Positions 1 through 8,605 of a DNA stretch of 37,967 nt are shown one piece after another. This DNA is from Desulfurococcales archaeon (lineage in GTDB: Archaea; Thermoproteota; Thermoprotei_A; Sulfolobales; NBVN01). The number at the start of each line of letters is the position of its first letter. Position 1 is the stretch's first letter. The notes under the pieces are model-generated. The model was given only the letters and a program-made list of their open reading frames with translations. It did not search any database and was not told the DNA's origin. A program made the position numbers and the translations under genes. The stretch is from the NCBI GenBank assembly GCA_027023255.1, contig JALVVU010000107.1, positions 1-37,967 of the forward strand, given 5' to 3'.

Positions 1-374
1 GAGTTAAGCCCGCCAGCAAGTATTGCCTTTTTACCACCTACGCTAAGGAACCACTCAGCGAATTTTATGGCGTATATGACCCTCTCTGGAGGCTGAGGCA
101 AAGTGTTATTGACGAGTATCATGAGATCCTTATCAGGACATACGAATATCTCGTATGGTGTCATAATGCCATACTCCTCTATTGCTGTGAAATCAGGCAT
201 GTACTTCGTGACCACGTCCCCAACTTTCACCGCCTTTAACTTGGATACTAGGTACCTCGTAGCTATGGTTCCGACGTATCCGAATCCTGGAAACCCTGTT
301 ATCAGGGTCCAAGGTCTCTTACCCTCGAATATATTACTGTATTCATCATGGATGTATATCTTGACTTTCGACAT
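1..374 (-). CDS. PAC2 family protein (proteasome assembly chaperone-like), partial
   Basis: This is a partial gene running off the left edge, absent from the ORF track; I read it by hand. The protein begins MSKVKIYIHDEYSN and contains LITGFPGFGYVGTIATRYL, the Gly-rich start typical of the PAC2 family (archaeal PbaB-like proteins and eukaryotic PAC2), followed by YGIMTPYEIFVC. About 124 residues are visible. PAC2-family proteins are chaperone-like factors linked to proteasome assembly. The ATG shares its A with the TAA of the upstream gene, so translation is coupled, and the next gene upstream encodes PAN. That context supports a proteasome-related role. The exact function is inferred, because archaeal PAC2 paralogues are numerous. 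Confidence 0.75.
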   Translation of the reverse strand, partial: MSKVKIYIHDEYSNIFEGKRPWTLITGFPGFGYVGTIATRYLVSKLKAVKVGDVVTKYMPDFTAIEEYGIMTPYEIFVCPDKDLMILVNNTLPQPPERVIYAIKFAEWFLSVGGKKAILAGGLN

Positions 375-865
375 TACTTCACACACTCCCTAAGCTTTAC
401 AGCTGGTCCGGTTATAAAGTGTATTATTTCGTCAGGAGAAAGAATTAACCTACCAACGCAAAGCAGGTTATCGTTTTCGTCTACTACAAGTGCCTCTGAA
501 CCTGCCCTTAAGTCCTCATCAACGTGCAGGATGTGCTTTGCGAACACAGAGTTGCCGTACATTACTAGATCCTCTGCTATCTCATTAGCTATGACTACCC
601 TTAACTTAGGCGGGGGTATGGTTTCGTGAATTACCTTAGCTGCCGGTAATCTCAGGTTGAATGTGTACGTTGAGGCTAGGACCGTGGCGATAATTTCCCC
701 AGTAGGTGCTAGGATCTCTCTGATCTTGCCTGTATTTCTCGAGATCTTCAGAAGTATACCCTCAGGAAATACTTTCTCACCAATACCGCTGACACCAAGC
801 TGATGCTCTAGTATTGCTCTTAGACGCCTTAACTCCGAGGGCTTCGCTTTCCTAACTTTATGCAA
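374..865 (-). CDS. PUA-domain protein resembling the C-terminal part of archaeosine tRNA-guanine transglycosylase
   Basis: The protein has 163 residues with a TTG start six bases after the PAN stop. The C-terminal half (about 88-160: RVVIANEIAEDLVMYGNSVFAKHI, LRAGSEALVVDENDNLLCVGR) is a clear PUA RNA-binding domain. The N-terminal half (LRRLRAILEHQLGV, FPEGILLKISRNTGKIREI) resembles the C2 domain that precedes PUA in archaeal TGT, the enzyme that puts preQ0 at tRNA position 15. No catalytic TIM barrel is present. It is therefore either the separate PUA half of a split TGT or a free-standing RNA-binding protein. It lies between the PAN and PAC2-family genes, probably in one transcript. Confidence 0.7.
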   Translation of the reverse strand: MHKVRKAKPSELRRLRAILEHQLGVSGIGEKVFPEGILLKISRNTGKIREILAPTGEIIATVLASTYTFNLRLPAAKVIHETIPPPKLRVVIANEIAEDLVMYGNSVFAKHILHVDEDLRAGSEALVVDENDNLLCVGRLILSPDEIIHFITGPAVKLRECVK

Positions 866-870
866 GACCC

Positions 871-2076
871 CTAAACCACCGCTTGCGTATTCCTCTGGCG
901 GGGCTTAAATCCTTCTTGTGAGCCGTAGGGGCGGTACCTACCATGCAACACTTTCTTTATGGCGTATATGAAGTCCTCATGCGTTACTTGCCTTCTGTTA
1001 TTCCTGAGCGCTGAGTAACCTGCCTCGGTACATATGGCCTTTATGTCAGCACCTGTGGCCCCCTCCGTTAACCTGGCGAGTTCCTCTAGATCAACGTCCT
1101 TACTTATTTTCATTTTACGAGTGTGTATTTTGAAGATCTCCCAACGGCCCTTCAGATCTGGCAATGGTATCTCTATGACTCTATCAAACCTTCCAGGCCT
1201 TAATAGGGCAGGATCCAGTATGTCTAGCCTGTTAGTAGTTGCTATCACCTTAACGTTATCTAGGGGGTCAAAACCATCTAGCTCGGCTAGTAGCTGAGTT
1301 AACGTCCTATGTATTTCCCTCTCACCGCTAGTACCCATATCCATTCTTTTAGATGCTATAGCATCGATTTCATCAATCAACACTATAGCTGGCGCCTTAC
1401 GTCTGGCGAATGCGAAAAGCTCCCTAACTATCCGTGCACCTTCACCAACGAACTTCTGCGCAAGTTCCGATGCTACTAGGCTTATGAAGGTAGCGTTGGT
1501 TTCACCAGCAACTGCCTTGGCTAGGAGGGTCTTACCGCAGCCTGGAGGTCCGTAGAGTAGGATGCCCTTAGGAGGCTCAATACCTAACTCACGGAAGAGT
1601 TCTGGATGCTTCAGAGGAAGCTCCACAACCTCACGTATCTCCTGTATCTGCTCCTTTAATCCGCCAATGTCGGAGTACCGTACCGAGGGTCTCTCTATGA
1701 CTTCCATTCCCCTAACATACGGATCTTCCCTGCTCGGTAGTATCTCAACTATCGTTGAGCCTCGTTGGTTTAACGCCACTTTCACACCTGGTCTTAGTTT
1801 TGTCTTATCTACCTCTCCCGAAACACTAACGATTAGGTGGGGACCTGTTGTGCTCTTTACTATGGCCCTACCGTCAGGCAGTACTTCAAGGAGTGTGCCC
1901 TCGATTAGCGGTGTTGACATTAGCTTCTCTATTTCACGCTTATAGTAGCCGAGCTCGCTACGTAAGTAATTTACCTCAGCCTCAAGTTCCTGTACACGCA
2001 TTTCAAGGTACTTAACGTAGTCTGTTACACCGCGTCTACGCACACTAAAGTCAACGTCCGACAAACCACCCACCAC
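871..2076 (-). CDS. pan: Proteasome-activating nucleotidase (PAN), 26S regulatory-subunit-type AAA+ ATPase
   Basis: The protein has 401 residues. PAN is the hexameric ATPase that unfolds substrates and feeds them to the archaeal 20S proteasome. Visible parts in order: an N-terminal coiled coil (about 18-55), an OB domain (about 57-115), Walker A GPPGCGKT (176-183), an aromatic-hydrophobic pore loop KFVG (about 209), Walker B LIDEID (233-238), the second region of homology [21 protein letters not shown], and a C-terminal helical lid. Length and domain order fit the family. The C-terminus reads RQRNTQAVV, so the hydrophobic-Tyr-X (HbYX) tail that docks PAN onto the 20S alpha ring in characterised PANs is missing. 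The gene leads an operon with the TGT/PUA and PAC2-family genes. Confidence 0.95.
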   Translation of the reverse strand: MVGGLSDVDFSVRRRGVTDYVKYLEMRVQELEAEVNYLRSELGYYKREIEKLMSTPLIEGTLLEVLPDGRAIVKSTTGPHLIVSVSGEVDKTKLRPGVKVALNQRGSTIVEILPSREDPYVRGMEVIERPSVRYSDIGGLKEQIQEIREVVELPLKHPELFRELGIEPPKGILLYGPPGCGKTLLAKAVAGETNATFISLVASELAQKFVGEGARIVRELFAFARRKAPAIVLIDEIDAIASKRMDMGTSGEREIHRTLTQLLAELDGFDPLDNVKVIATTNRLDILDPALLRPGRFDRVIEIPLPDLKGRWEIFKIHTRKMKISKDVDLEELARLTEGATGADIKAICTEAGYSALRNNRRQVTHEDFIYAIKKVLHGRYRPYGSQEGFKPRQRNTQAVV

Positions 2077-2202
2077 TATTTAGTATGTTGCTAGAAAACC
2101 TAAAATACTAAGAGCCCCTATACTGCGAAGCATTTCCTTAGTGCCGAATAACTAAGCTATATTAGCCTAGAGGCCAGCATAATCCTAGGAAGGCTGGTAT
2201 CA

Positions 2203-2748
2203 TTGAGCCCGAGGCCTGATATAATCCACTGCGAAATGTGTGGTCGCCCCATGAGAAGAAAGGATTCTAAGGTAGTGTATATTGAGGGTGCCCGCTTAGT
2301 CCTATGTCCTCAGTGCTACTCAAGGGTAGCTAAGCGGGCTGTGAAGGAGGAAGTTAGGAGTGTAACTACTAAGAGAATAAATGCCTCGAGACCCCATACG
2401 ACTGTAAGAAAGCCTGCAAGAAAGGGAGGTCCGAGGCTTGAAAACTATGAGGTTGTGGAAGACTACGCTAGGCGGGTGAGGGAGGCCAGGGAACGACTGG
2501 GCTGGACGCAGAGAACCCTTGCTGAAGCTGTAAGGGAGAGTGAGAACGTTATAAAGAGGATAGAGTCGGGTAGGTTAACGCCCACTATAGAGCTAGCCAT
2601 GAGGCTAGAGAAGGTACTGGGCATTAAGTTACTGGAGCCCGTAGTTGACAGTGATTTCACCGGATCCCTAGGCGGGTTGAGTCGTCCTTCAAAGGAGCTT
2701 ACATTAGGGGACATAGTTTCCATAAGAAGGAGGGGAAGTAAGGAGTAA
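2203..2748 (+). CDS. mbf1: Archaeal multiprotein bridging factor 1 (aMBF1)
   Basis: The protein has 181 residues with a TTG start. An N-terminal zinc ribbon shows two CxxC knuckles (CEMCG and CPQC), followed by a basic linker. An HTH_3/Cro-type helix-turn-helix (about 88-150) reads RERLGWTQRTLAEAVRESENVIKRIESGRLTPTIELAMRLEKVLGI. This order is diagnostic of aMBF1, which in archaea associates with ribosomes rather than bridging TBP as in eukaryotes. The gene is divergent from pan. Its TAA overlaps the ATG of hflX (TAATG), so the two are translationally coupled. Confidence 0.93.
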   Translation: MSPRPDIIHCEMCGRPMRRKDSKVVYIEGARLVLCPQCYSRVAKRAVKEEVRSVTTKRINASRPHTTVRKPARKGGPRLENYEVVEDYARRVREARERLGWTQRTLAEAVRESENVIKRIESGRLTPTIELAMRLEKVLGIKLLEPVVDSDFTGSLGGLSRPSKELTLGDIVSIRRRGSKE

Positions 2749-3899
2749 TGAGCTGGCTCCATAGAAAAGCAGTGCTAATATCACACGAGGACGATCTTGA
2801 GGAGGCATTAGCACTCATAAAGTGCTTGGATAACGTGGATATAGTTAAGGTAGTGAGTCTCAAGAGAAATTACAGAATTGACAACAAGTCCTATATAAGG
2901 AAGGGTAAGTTAGAGCAACTTAAGCGGGAGCTTGAATCCTTAGAATATAGGGTCGACACCCTCTATGTTTACGATGTTTTGAAGCCACGTCAAGTAGTGA
3001 ATCTAATGAGAGCCCTGAGGGTCGATGTCAAGGATAAGGTAGGTCTTATACTGGATATTTTCGCAGCACACGCAGGATCCAAGGAAGCCAAGCTGCAGAT
3101 AGAAATGGCTGACATATTACATAGACTGCCTCTCATAAAGGAGTGGGTTAGAAGGGCTAAAATGGGAGAGCTACCAGGCTTCATGGGTCCTGGAAGATAC
3201 GCTGTTGACACTTACTACACCCACATGAAGAGAAGGCTCAGTAAAATAAAGCGGGAATTAGAGGAATTAAGAGCACGCAGGTCTTTAGCTAGGTCGCAGA
3301 GAATCCGAAAAGGCATGCAGCAGGTCGCTATAGCAGGGTATGCCAACGCCGGCAAGACCACTCTATTTAACAGAATCACGTCTGAACGCAAACCTGTAGG
3401 ACCCGAGATGTTCACTACCCTCACCCCTAAATCGAAAGCCACTTTGCTAAATGGCAAACGCGTCATATTCGTTGACACAGTGGGTTTCATACGCGACGTC
3501 CCTCACGAGGTAATAGAGGCTTTCTACGCTACGCTGGAGGAGATAGCGCTCTCGGACCTCACCATACTAGTTCTGGACTCCTCCGAGAATCTCCCTCTCC
3601 TCTACAGGAAACTCCTCTCATCACTCGATACGCTAAGGCGCATAGGGTACGTAGGTAAGCCACTAATCGTAGCACTAAACAAGATCGACACCGCCAACAA
3701 CGTTAACATGCTCGTTAGGGATGTAGGCACTCTACTCTCAAAGCACTACTACTGGGCATGGCGCATCACACCGATCTCAGCTTTGAAGGGATACGGCATC
3801 AACACCTTGCTTAAGACCGTTTATGAATACTTGCAACTCCCGAACCTAGGTAGGAACCATACGTCGCCCACAACCTCGGAGGTTCCTGCAGAAGGGTAA
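2748..3899 (+). CDS. hflX: HflX-family ribosome-associated GTPase
   Basis: The protein has 383 residues. An N-terminal HflX domain (about 1-165; LILDIFAAHAGSKEAKLQIEMADILHRLPLI and GFMGPG) is followed by a basic coiled coil and a GTPase domain with G1 GYANAGKTTLFN (about 197), G3 DTVGFIRDVP and G4 NKID. HflX binds the 50S subunit and splits or rescues ribosomes. The start ATG overlaps the aMBF1 stop. The trm56 gene starts six bases after the hflX stop, giving a translation-themed operon. Confidence 0.93.
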   Translation: MSWLHRKAVLISHEDDLEEALALIKCLDNVDIVKVVSLKRNYRIDNKSYIRKGKLEQLKRELESLEYRVDTLYVYDVLKPRQVVNLMRALRVDVKDKVGLILDIFAAHAGSKEAKLQIEMADILHRLPLIKEWVRRAKMGELPGFMGPGRYAVDTYYTHMKRRLSKIKRELEELRARRSLARSQRIRKGMQQVAIAGYANAGKTTLFNRITSERKPVGPEMFTTLTPKSKATLLNGKRVIFVDTVGFIRDVPHEVIEAFYATLEEIALSDLTILVLDSSENLPLLYRKLLSSLDTLRRIGYVGKPLIVALNKIDTANNVNMLVRDVGTLLSKHYYWAWRITPISALKGYGINTLLKTVYEYLQLPNLGRNHTSPTTSEVPAEG

Positions 3900-3905
3900 G
3901 CCGCA

Positions 3906-4487
3906 ATGAGTGTCGAAGCGAGGAACCGGAGAATATACGTCCTTAGGATAGGGCACCGGCCCGAAAGAGACAAACGCGTCACAACACATGTTGGTTTGGT
4001 CGCTAGGGCATTCGGAGCTGACGGAATGATCATAGGGGACGTCATAGACGAGAAAATAGTTTCAAAGATTAAGGATGTCTGCGAGAGGTGGGGACGGCGA
4101 GACTTCTACGTGATCTCGGGTGTTAACTCGGTGAAGTATGTGCTGGATTGGAAGGGTAAAGGAGGCATTATTGTGCATTTAACGATGTACGGTCTCCACA
4201 TAGATGATGTTATCGATAATATCAGGAGAGATCCTCGCGATATCTTAGTAATTGTGGGGGCGTCGAAGGTACCGAGGTTCTTTTACGAGGTTGCTGACTT
4301 TAATGTTGCTATAGGTAATCAGCCACACTCTGAGATAGCCGCGCTAGCAATATTCCTTGACAGGCTGTTTGAGGGTCGCGAACTACACTTTATTTTTTCT
4401 GATGCAAAGATATGTATCGAGCCATCACCCAAAGGTAAGAAGGTGACTATGTGTGGCAGGGAAGGGGAAGGACAAGAACATCAATGA
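3906..4487 (+). CDS. trm56: tRNA (cytidine(56)-2'-O)-methyltransferase, aTrm56
   Basis: The protein has 193 residues. aTrm56 methylates the ribose of C56 in the T-loop of archaeal tRNAs and belongs to the SPOUT (alpha/beta knot) class. The N-terminus [36 protein letters not shown] is highly characteristic, as is the knot region [42 protein letters not shown]. The length fits the family. The 3' end overlaps the start of the TFE gene by about 35 bases, so expression of the two is probably coupled. Confidence 0.95.
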   Translation: MSVEARNRRIYVLRIGHRPERDKRVTTHVGLVARAFGADGMIIGDVIDEKIVSKIKDVCERWGRRDFYVISGVNSVKYVLDWKGKGGIIVHLTMYGLHIDDVIDNIRRDPRDILVIVGASKVPRFFYEVADFNVAIGNQPHSEIAALAIFLDRLFEGRELHFIFSDAKICIEPSPKGKKVTMCGREGEGQEHQ

Positions 4488-4995
4488 CCTACTAAGGTTT
4501 ATTGAGAACTACGTTGGAGAAGCTGGTAAGAAGGTGTTCAAAGCCTTAATGAGTAGTGGAGATGAGATGCTCGACACTGAGATCATTGAAAAGACGAAAT
4601 TGAATGAGCAGGATGTAAGGCGAGCACTCTATGAACTCCATAACCTTGGGCTAGTGGCCTACCGCAAGACCAGGAATCCTGAGGACAGCCGCTACATATA
4701 CTTCTGGAAGATAGACACTGCTAGGATTAATCAAGTACTACTTCAGCGCAAAAAAGAGGTACTGAACAAGCTCAAAGAACGGCTGAGATACGAGGAAAGC
4801 AACACATTCTTCACATGCCCCGTTGACGGGGTTAGGCTGACCTTTGATGAGGCCATAGAGACTGACTTTAAGTGCCCGCGCTGCGGGAGCGACCTAGTGG
4901 CTGAGGATAACGAGTACTTTAAGGAGAGACTGCGTGAAATCATAAGGGAGCTTGAAGAGGAAATATCGCATGAGGAACGGCTACTCAGTAGTTGA
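4453..4995 (+). CDS. tfe: Transcription initiation factor E, alpha subunit (TFE)
   Basis: The protein has 180 residues with a GTG start ([25 protein letters not shown]). TFE stabilises the open promoter complex of archaeal RNA polymerase. The N-terminal winged helix (about 8-90) contains [39 protein letters not shown] coiled-coil region and a zinc-ribbon-like C-terminus follow. The first knuckle reads CPVD, not CxxC, while the second is CPRC, so the metal site has three Cys plus possibly Asp. The gene overlaps trm56 upstream and the DNA methyltransferase downstream. Confidence 0.92.
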   Translation: MAGKGKDKNINDLLRFIENYVGEAGKKVFKALMSSGDEMLDTEIIEKTKLNEQDVRRALYELHNLGLVAYRKTRNPEDSRYIYFWKIDTARINQVLLQRKKEVLNKLKERLRYEESNTFFTCPVDGVRLTFDEAIETDFKCPRCGSDLVAEDNEYFKERLREIIRELEEEISHEERLLSS

Positions 4996-5947
4996 TCTAT
5001 TCTGCGGGGGAGGCGGGTTCTCTCGCGGCTTTGAGGATGCTGGTCTCACCACGGTTCTGGCGATAGATAACAATAGAGCTGCTGCTAGAACATTTGCGGG
5101 CAATTTCAGTAACGCTGTGGTCCTCGTAGAGGATATACACTCCCTATCTTGTGACGATTTATTATACTTGCTGAATCACAAGAGACCTACGATAGTAATA
5201 GGCTCGCCTCCATGCGAACCATTCACTGGTGCTAACCCGGCTAGGAAGAAAGAGCCTCTAGATAGGTTATACAAGGACCCTGTAGGGCAGCTAGTCCTGG
5301 AATTCATACGTATTATCGAATGTCTTCAACCAAAGATATTTGTAATGGAAAATGTCCCAGCCCTCCTTGAAGGCGACCTTAAGGTAGCGTTAAGGGAGGA
5401 GTTCAGAAGGGCAGGTTTTAACGTTGTCTTCAATATCCTGCGAGCCGAAGATTACGGGACCCCTTCACACAGGGTTAGGTTGTTTGCATCTAACATACCT
5501 TTAAGGCCTAAGAAATTACGTCATAGAGTAAGCGTTTGGGATGCTATAGGGGACTTACCGGAACCCTCGGAGGACCCCGTAATACCTAATCACGAGAAAC
5601 CCCCCAGACTCAGTAAGAGAAAGCTCAAGCGCGTAACCAGGTTACAATGGGGACGCTCGGTGATACTCTACGAAGGTGCCGGCGGCCGTCGCTTACCTAA
5701 CTTAATTCGGCTACATCCACAGAAGGTGGCCCCAACAGTGCTTGGATGTTCAAGGTTCATACACCCGTTCGAGGACAGGCTTCTGACAGTGCGTGAGCAG
5801 GCACGACTCATGGGATTCCCCGACGACCATGTATTCCTTGGAGGCAGGGATGAACAGTACAACCAGGTTGGGGAGGCCGTACCGCCTACTATGGCTAAAG
5901 CTATAGCCTCATATGTACTCAATTTATTGGTGGGAGGGAATGCTTGA
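4970..5947 (+). CDS. DNA (cytosine-5)-methyltransferase, orphan
   Basis: I chose the ATG at 4970 ([21 protein letters not shown]) because motif I follows directly; the ORF-track start at 4952 would add six residues. The protein is about 325 residues. C5-methyltransferase motifs in order: I ([12 protein letters not shown]), IV with the catalytic Cys (GSPPCEPFTGANP), VI (MENVPALL), VIII (GTPSHRVRLF, where the usual QxRxR Gln is Ser), IX (KVAPTVLG) and X (YNQVGEAVPPTMAKAI). The target-recognition region between VIII and IX is short. No restriction endonuclease is visible nearby. The gene overlaps TFE by 26 bases, which is unusual for a restriction-modification gene and suggests a housekeeping or epigenetic role. 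Confidence 0.9.
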   Translation: MRNGYSVVDLFCGGGGFSRGFEDAGLTTVLAIDNNRAAARTFAGNFSNAVVLVEDIHSLSCDDLLYLLNHKRPTIVIGSPPCEPFTGANPARKKEPLDRLYKDPVGQLVLEFIRIIECLQPKIFVMENVPALLEGDLKVALREEFRRAGFNVVFNILRAEDYGTPSHRVRLFASNIPLRPKKLRHRVSVWDAIGDLPEPSEDPVIPNHEKPPRLSKRKLKRVTRLQWGRSVILYEGAGGRRLPNLIRLHPQKVAPTVLGCSRFIHPFEDRLLTVREQARLMGFPDDHVFLGGRDEQYNQVGEAVPPTMAKAIASYVLNLLVGGNA

Positions 5948-6404
5948 CAACGTAGTGGTCTGTATCCATAACGTAGCATCGCCACAGAGACTTATGGATG
6001 CGGCAAAAGTAGTGTTCGGCCTAGGTGACGCGAAGGTCCTTGCCGCATCAAGAGTAACTGGCATGGCCGCACAAACAGGTGTTCCGGAGGTCATGAGGTA
6101 CGCATACAGGTTGAAGAAGAGCTTCCTAGTATTTCCAACCCTTCAGGATGTTATAGATTTACTGAAGCCTGATGAGGTGTTGCTGTTGGTTCCAGAGAGT
6201 TTCCCTGGAGCTGAGAATTTAGAGTCTAGGGTTATTCAGAATAAGCGAGTTCTGCTCGTGATTAGTGGTTCTGATGATGGCTTCACTCGCGCAGACCTCG
6301 GTTTAGGGAGTGCTGTATATTTACCGGGCGTTAAGGAATTTCTCCCATCAGTAGCATCCATAGCTATATCCTTGTGGATTCTTAAGACAGGCGCACATCT
6401 GTGA
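5940..6404 (+). CDS. COG4080-like conserved archaeal protein (often labelled RecB-related nuclease or SpoU-like)
   Basis: I prefer the ATG at 5940 (MLDNVVVCIHNVASPQRLMDAAKVVFGLGDAKVL). It follows a GGTGGGAGGG ribosome-binding stretch and overlaps the methyltransferase stop by eight bases. The ORF-track start at 5913 lies within the methyltransferase. The 154-residue product looks alpha/beta, with SGSDDGFTRADLGLGSAVYLPGV near the end. It resembles a small archaeal family variously annotated as RecB-family nuclease or SpoU-like methylase. No nuclease motif is visible to me, and the biochemical role is unknown. It is the last gene of the aMBF1-HflX-Trm56-TFE-methyltransferase run. Confidence 0.6.
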   Translation: MLDNVVVCIHNVASPQRLMDAAKVVFGLGDAKVLAASRVTGMAAQTGVPEVMRYAYRLKKSFLVFPTLQDVIDLLKPDEVLLLVPESFPGAENLESRVIQNKRVLLVISGSDDGFTRADLGLGSAVYLPGVKEFLPSVASIAISLWILKTGAHL

Positions 6405-6512
6405 CCTAGAGGGTAACTCCCGCGTTTTAAACTAGCTTTATAAGTTTTCAGCACAATTCATTATACAACCTTTTTAAGGTTCTATCTTCTCACTAAGACC
6501 TAAGTCAGTGCG

Positions 6513-7282
6513 ATGAGGGCTAGGATAGCGGTAGCAATCGTGCTATGCGTAGTGATAGTGTTGCTTCCAGTAATTACAAAATATTCTAGAGAATTATGTA
6601 GTCAGTACACCTAGGCAATACACGCAGCCCAGCGCAACAACCTTCGTTGCTAATGATAGTGAAGTATGGTTTACTGGATGTAGCGAGTCACATGAAGGTG
6701 CTGATACTTTAATAGTCTGCCCATCGGAGATATTCGTCTCCGAGGCAGGCATTGTAGCTAGAGTCAACATCACTGTTAAGTTCAAGCACACACAACCTTG
6801 CCCTTATAGCGACTGGGAGATAGGTGTAGGTACGCCCTCAAATGCCGAAATTGTTAATGAGTCCGAGACCGAACTCCTAGATCCATATACTGCTGTTGAG
6901 TACTTCTACATCAGAATACAGGGCAATGGCACCGTAACAGTAGTGTACGAGTATGGGTCAGGATGTCCCTATGGGACTGAGGAAAGAGTTGCTGTGAAAT
7001 ACTATATCGTTGAAAACGTATCTTCAGTAGCACTGGAGCAGACAACATCACTTACGGAGTCAACAGCACCCGCATATAAGGTCTTTGAGAGCGTCCCTAA
7101 CGTCAGTCTAGAGAGTAAGAGTCTGCAGATTAACGGGACATCTATTGAAGTACGGGTTCTTGGGTCTGTGATGGAGAGGAATTGAAGTGGCGCGATGCCC
7201 TCACGGAACTCCCTCAACTTTCACCCCAACTAAGGTCGTGGTTGAGGCTGTCTACGAGGAAGAGGATTTGGAGGGCAACTAA
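6513..7282 (+). pseudogene. Secreted beta-rich protein, broken by two frameshifts
   Basis: Three consecutive reading frames give one plausible protein. Frame A starts at ATG 6513 with a signal-peptide-like run (MRARIAVAIVLCVVIVLLPVI). Coding then continues one frame on from about 6574-6600 (STPRQYTQPSATTFVANDSEVWFTGC) through the ORF-track line at 6943 to VMERN and a TGA at 7183. The third frame resumes near 7184 (IEVARCPHGTPSTFTPTKVVVEAVYEEEDLEGN) and stops at 7280. The body has several Cys (CSESH, QPCPYSDW, GSGCPYGTEE) and is Thr/Val-rich, like an extracellular beta domain. Both shifts go the same way. I do not recognise the family. Sequencing error or programmed shifting cannot be excluded. 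Confidence 0.55.
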
Positions 7283-7326
7283 AATTGAATTTAATAATAC
7301 CACATGCGTTAGGGGTGAGGGCTAAG

Positions 7327-7587
7327 ATGCGGATTATAGTCCTTAGGAAGATAGTTTCCCTTTCACTATTCGTTTTATGGGTGATTACTGGAATCACAGG
7401 GATATTACTACTGATAGGGCCATTACTTGCTAAAGTGGGAACATACGTACCAACTATAATACCTGGCATACATACTTACGTTGGTTTCGGAGTGCTCGGC
7501 ATTTCCGTGATACGCATAGCACTGAACTAAGACGCGCTGAAGAGTTACATGGGAATAAAGCCTAAGCCGAAAGCCGGAAGGGAGTAA
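7327..7587 (+). pseudogene. Small membrane protein (two TM, DUF4405-like) with an in-frame stop
   Basis: The ATG at 7327 follows GGTGAGG. The product has two hydrophobic segments (VSLSLFVLWVITGITGILLLIG and IHTYVGFGVLGISVIRIAL) separated by a short loop, with a His before the second. This is similar in style to DUF4405/cytochrome-b-like small membrane proteins. TAA interrupts the frame at 7528; beyond it the same frame continues DALKSYMGIKPKPKAGRE and stops at 7585, giving a natural basic cytoplasmic tail. It lies just downstream of the broken secreted protein, so the two may have been a pair. The family assignment is weak. Confidence 0.45.
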
Positions 7588-7686
7588 GCTGGAATTGTTC
7601 TTTTTTATTACTGTTCTACTGTAAAATTAATACATAAGAATTATACACCCTCTAGTATAGGAGGATATCGACAGGGGCATATCACC

Positions 7687-8397
7687 GTGGCTTCAATCTA
7701 TAGAAGAAACTGGGACACGAACACGCGTAGAAACAGCGCCGACATCATGATAAGTATGCTTAAATTCATTAACGAACAAGGATTCGCGCTAAAGACCCAT
7801 ATATTATATAACGTGAACTTAAACTCACGAAGCCTTGAGAAATTCCTAAGGAAGCTCATGAATGCTAACCTAGTAACGACGGTTAGACGTGATGGAAGAG
7901 AGCAATTTCAGGTGACCATTAAAGGAAAATTATTCCTAAGCTACATAGATAAAGCATTTACTATGTTGGAAGGAAACAGTTGTGCTGAAGCCTTCCAGCT
8001 GAAATCTTCAGTAAGGAACATGCTGAAGTTTAAGGAGAAGGTAAAGATAAAAGAAGGAGTGGTACGTCATGGAAAGAGTGGTGCGCGCCACATACTAAAC
8101 CTGGTTATGGAGATTCCCTCGAAAACAGGTGATATCCAAGAGGTGTACGTTAGTGTTCTATGCGGCGACGTTAACCTAACAGATGCTGTCCTCTCCCTAG
8201 GTTCAGTAATGGCTGTTTCTAAGGACGTAGGCTTACCGGCTGTAATGATAGTACCATCAAGGATACGTTCACAACTATCAAATCTAGTGGCACAGATACA
8301 GGCGAAGAACAAGGTTCCGAACGTAGTGATACTTGGTAAAGAGGAATGGGAACTCTTGGAAGATACTTTAGTCCGAGCAATAAGGTTTTTCGAATAA
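7687..8397 (+). CDS. Winged-helix protein with a C-terminal alpha/beta domain, unknown function
   Basis: The protein has 236 residues with a GTG start. Residues about 18-85 (DIMISMLKFINEQGFALKTHILYNVNLNSRSLEKFLRKLMNANLVTTVRRDGREQFQVTIKGKLFLSYID) form a winged-helix DNA-binding domain of the kind found in many archaeal regulators. Residues about 115-236 look alpha/beta (EVYVSVLCGDVNLTDAVLSLGSVMAVSKDVGLPAVMIVPS, VVILGKEEW) and match no motif I can name. A regulatory role is inferred from the winged helix only. The gene has its own upstream spacer and appears monocistronic. Confidence 0.6.
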   Translation: MASIYRRNWDTNTRRNSADIMISMLKFINEQGFALKTHILYNVNLNSRSLEKFLRKLMNANLVTTVRRDGREQFQVTIKGKLFLSYIDKAFTMLEGNSCAEAFQLKSSVRNMLKFKEKVKIKEGVVRHGKSGARHILNLVMEIPSKTGDIQEVYVSVLCGDVNLTDAVLSLGSVMAVSKDVGLPAVMIVPSRIRSQLSNLVAQIQAKNKVPNVVILGKEEWELLEDTLVRAIRFFE

Positions 8398-8513
8398 CAC
8401 GCACCCTAAACTCAATATCATTATAGACGGAAGTCCTCAAAAACAAGGACTTAACTGTCACGAGATATCCCTTCCGGTAATTAAACATGTATAAAATAAA
8501 CCGTGTGAGGTGG

Positions 8514-8605
8514 TAGCCGGGCGGGGATTCGAACCCCGGTCACGGGGGCTCTTCCCGGGTAGCCGGTCCAAAGCCCCGCATCCTTGGCCGCTAGACGACC
8601 CGGCT
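8514..8605 (-). tRNA. tRNA-Gln(TTG) with a 19-nt intron
   Basis: Read on the minus strand, acceptor AGCCGGG pairs with CCCGGCT. The T-arm is CGGGG-TTCGAAT-CCCCG, the anticodon stem CGGGG/CCCCG, and the loop CTTTGG plus C gives anticodon TTG. The intron ACCGGCTACCCGGGAAGAG sits after position 37. A canonical bulge-helix-bulge forms: central helix CTTT/GAAG, bulges GGA and AGC, and an intron hairpin CCGG-CTAC-CCGG. Mature length is 73. CCA is encoded at 8511-8513. Confidence 0.95.

Noticed and set aside
1562-1945. ORF-track lines antisense to pan, and similar lines elsewhere (e.g. 2463-2762, 34145-34594)
   Set aside because: They are shadows in other frames of well-identified genes.
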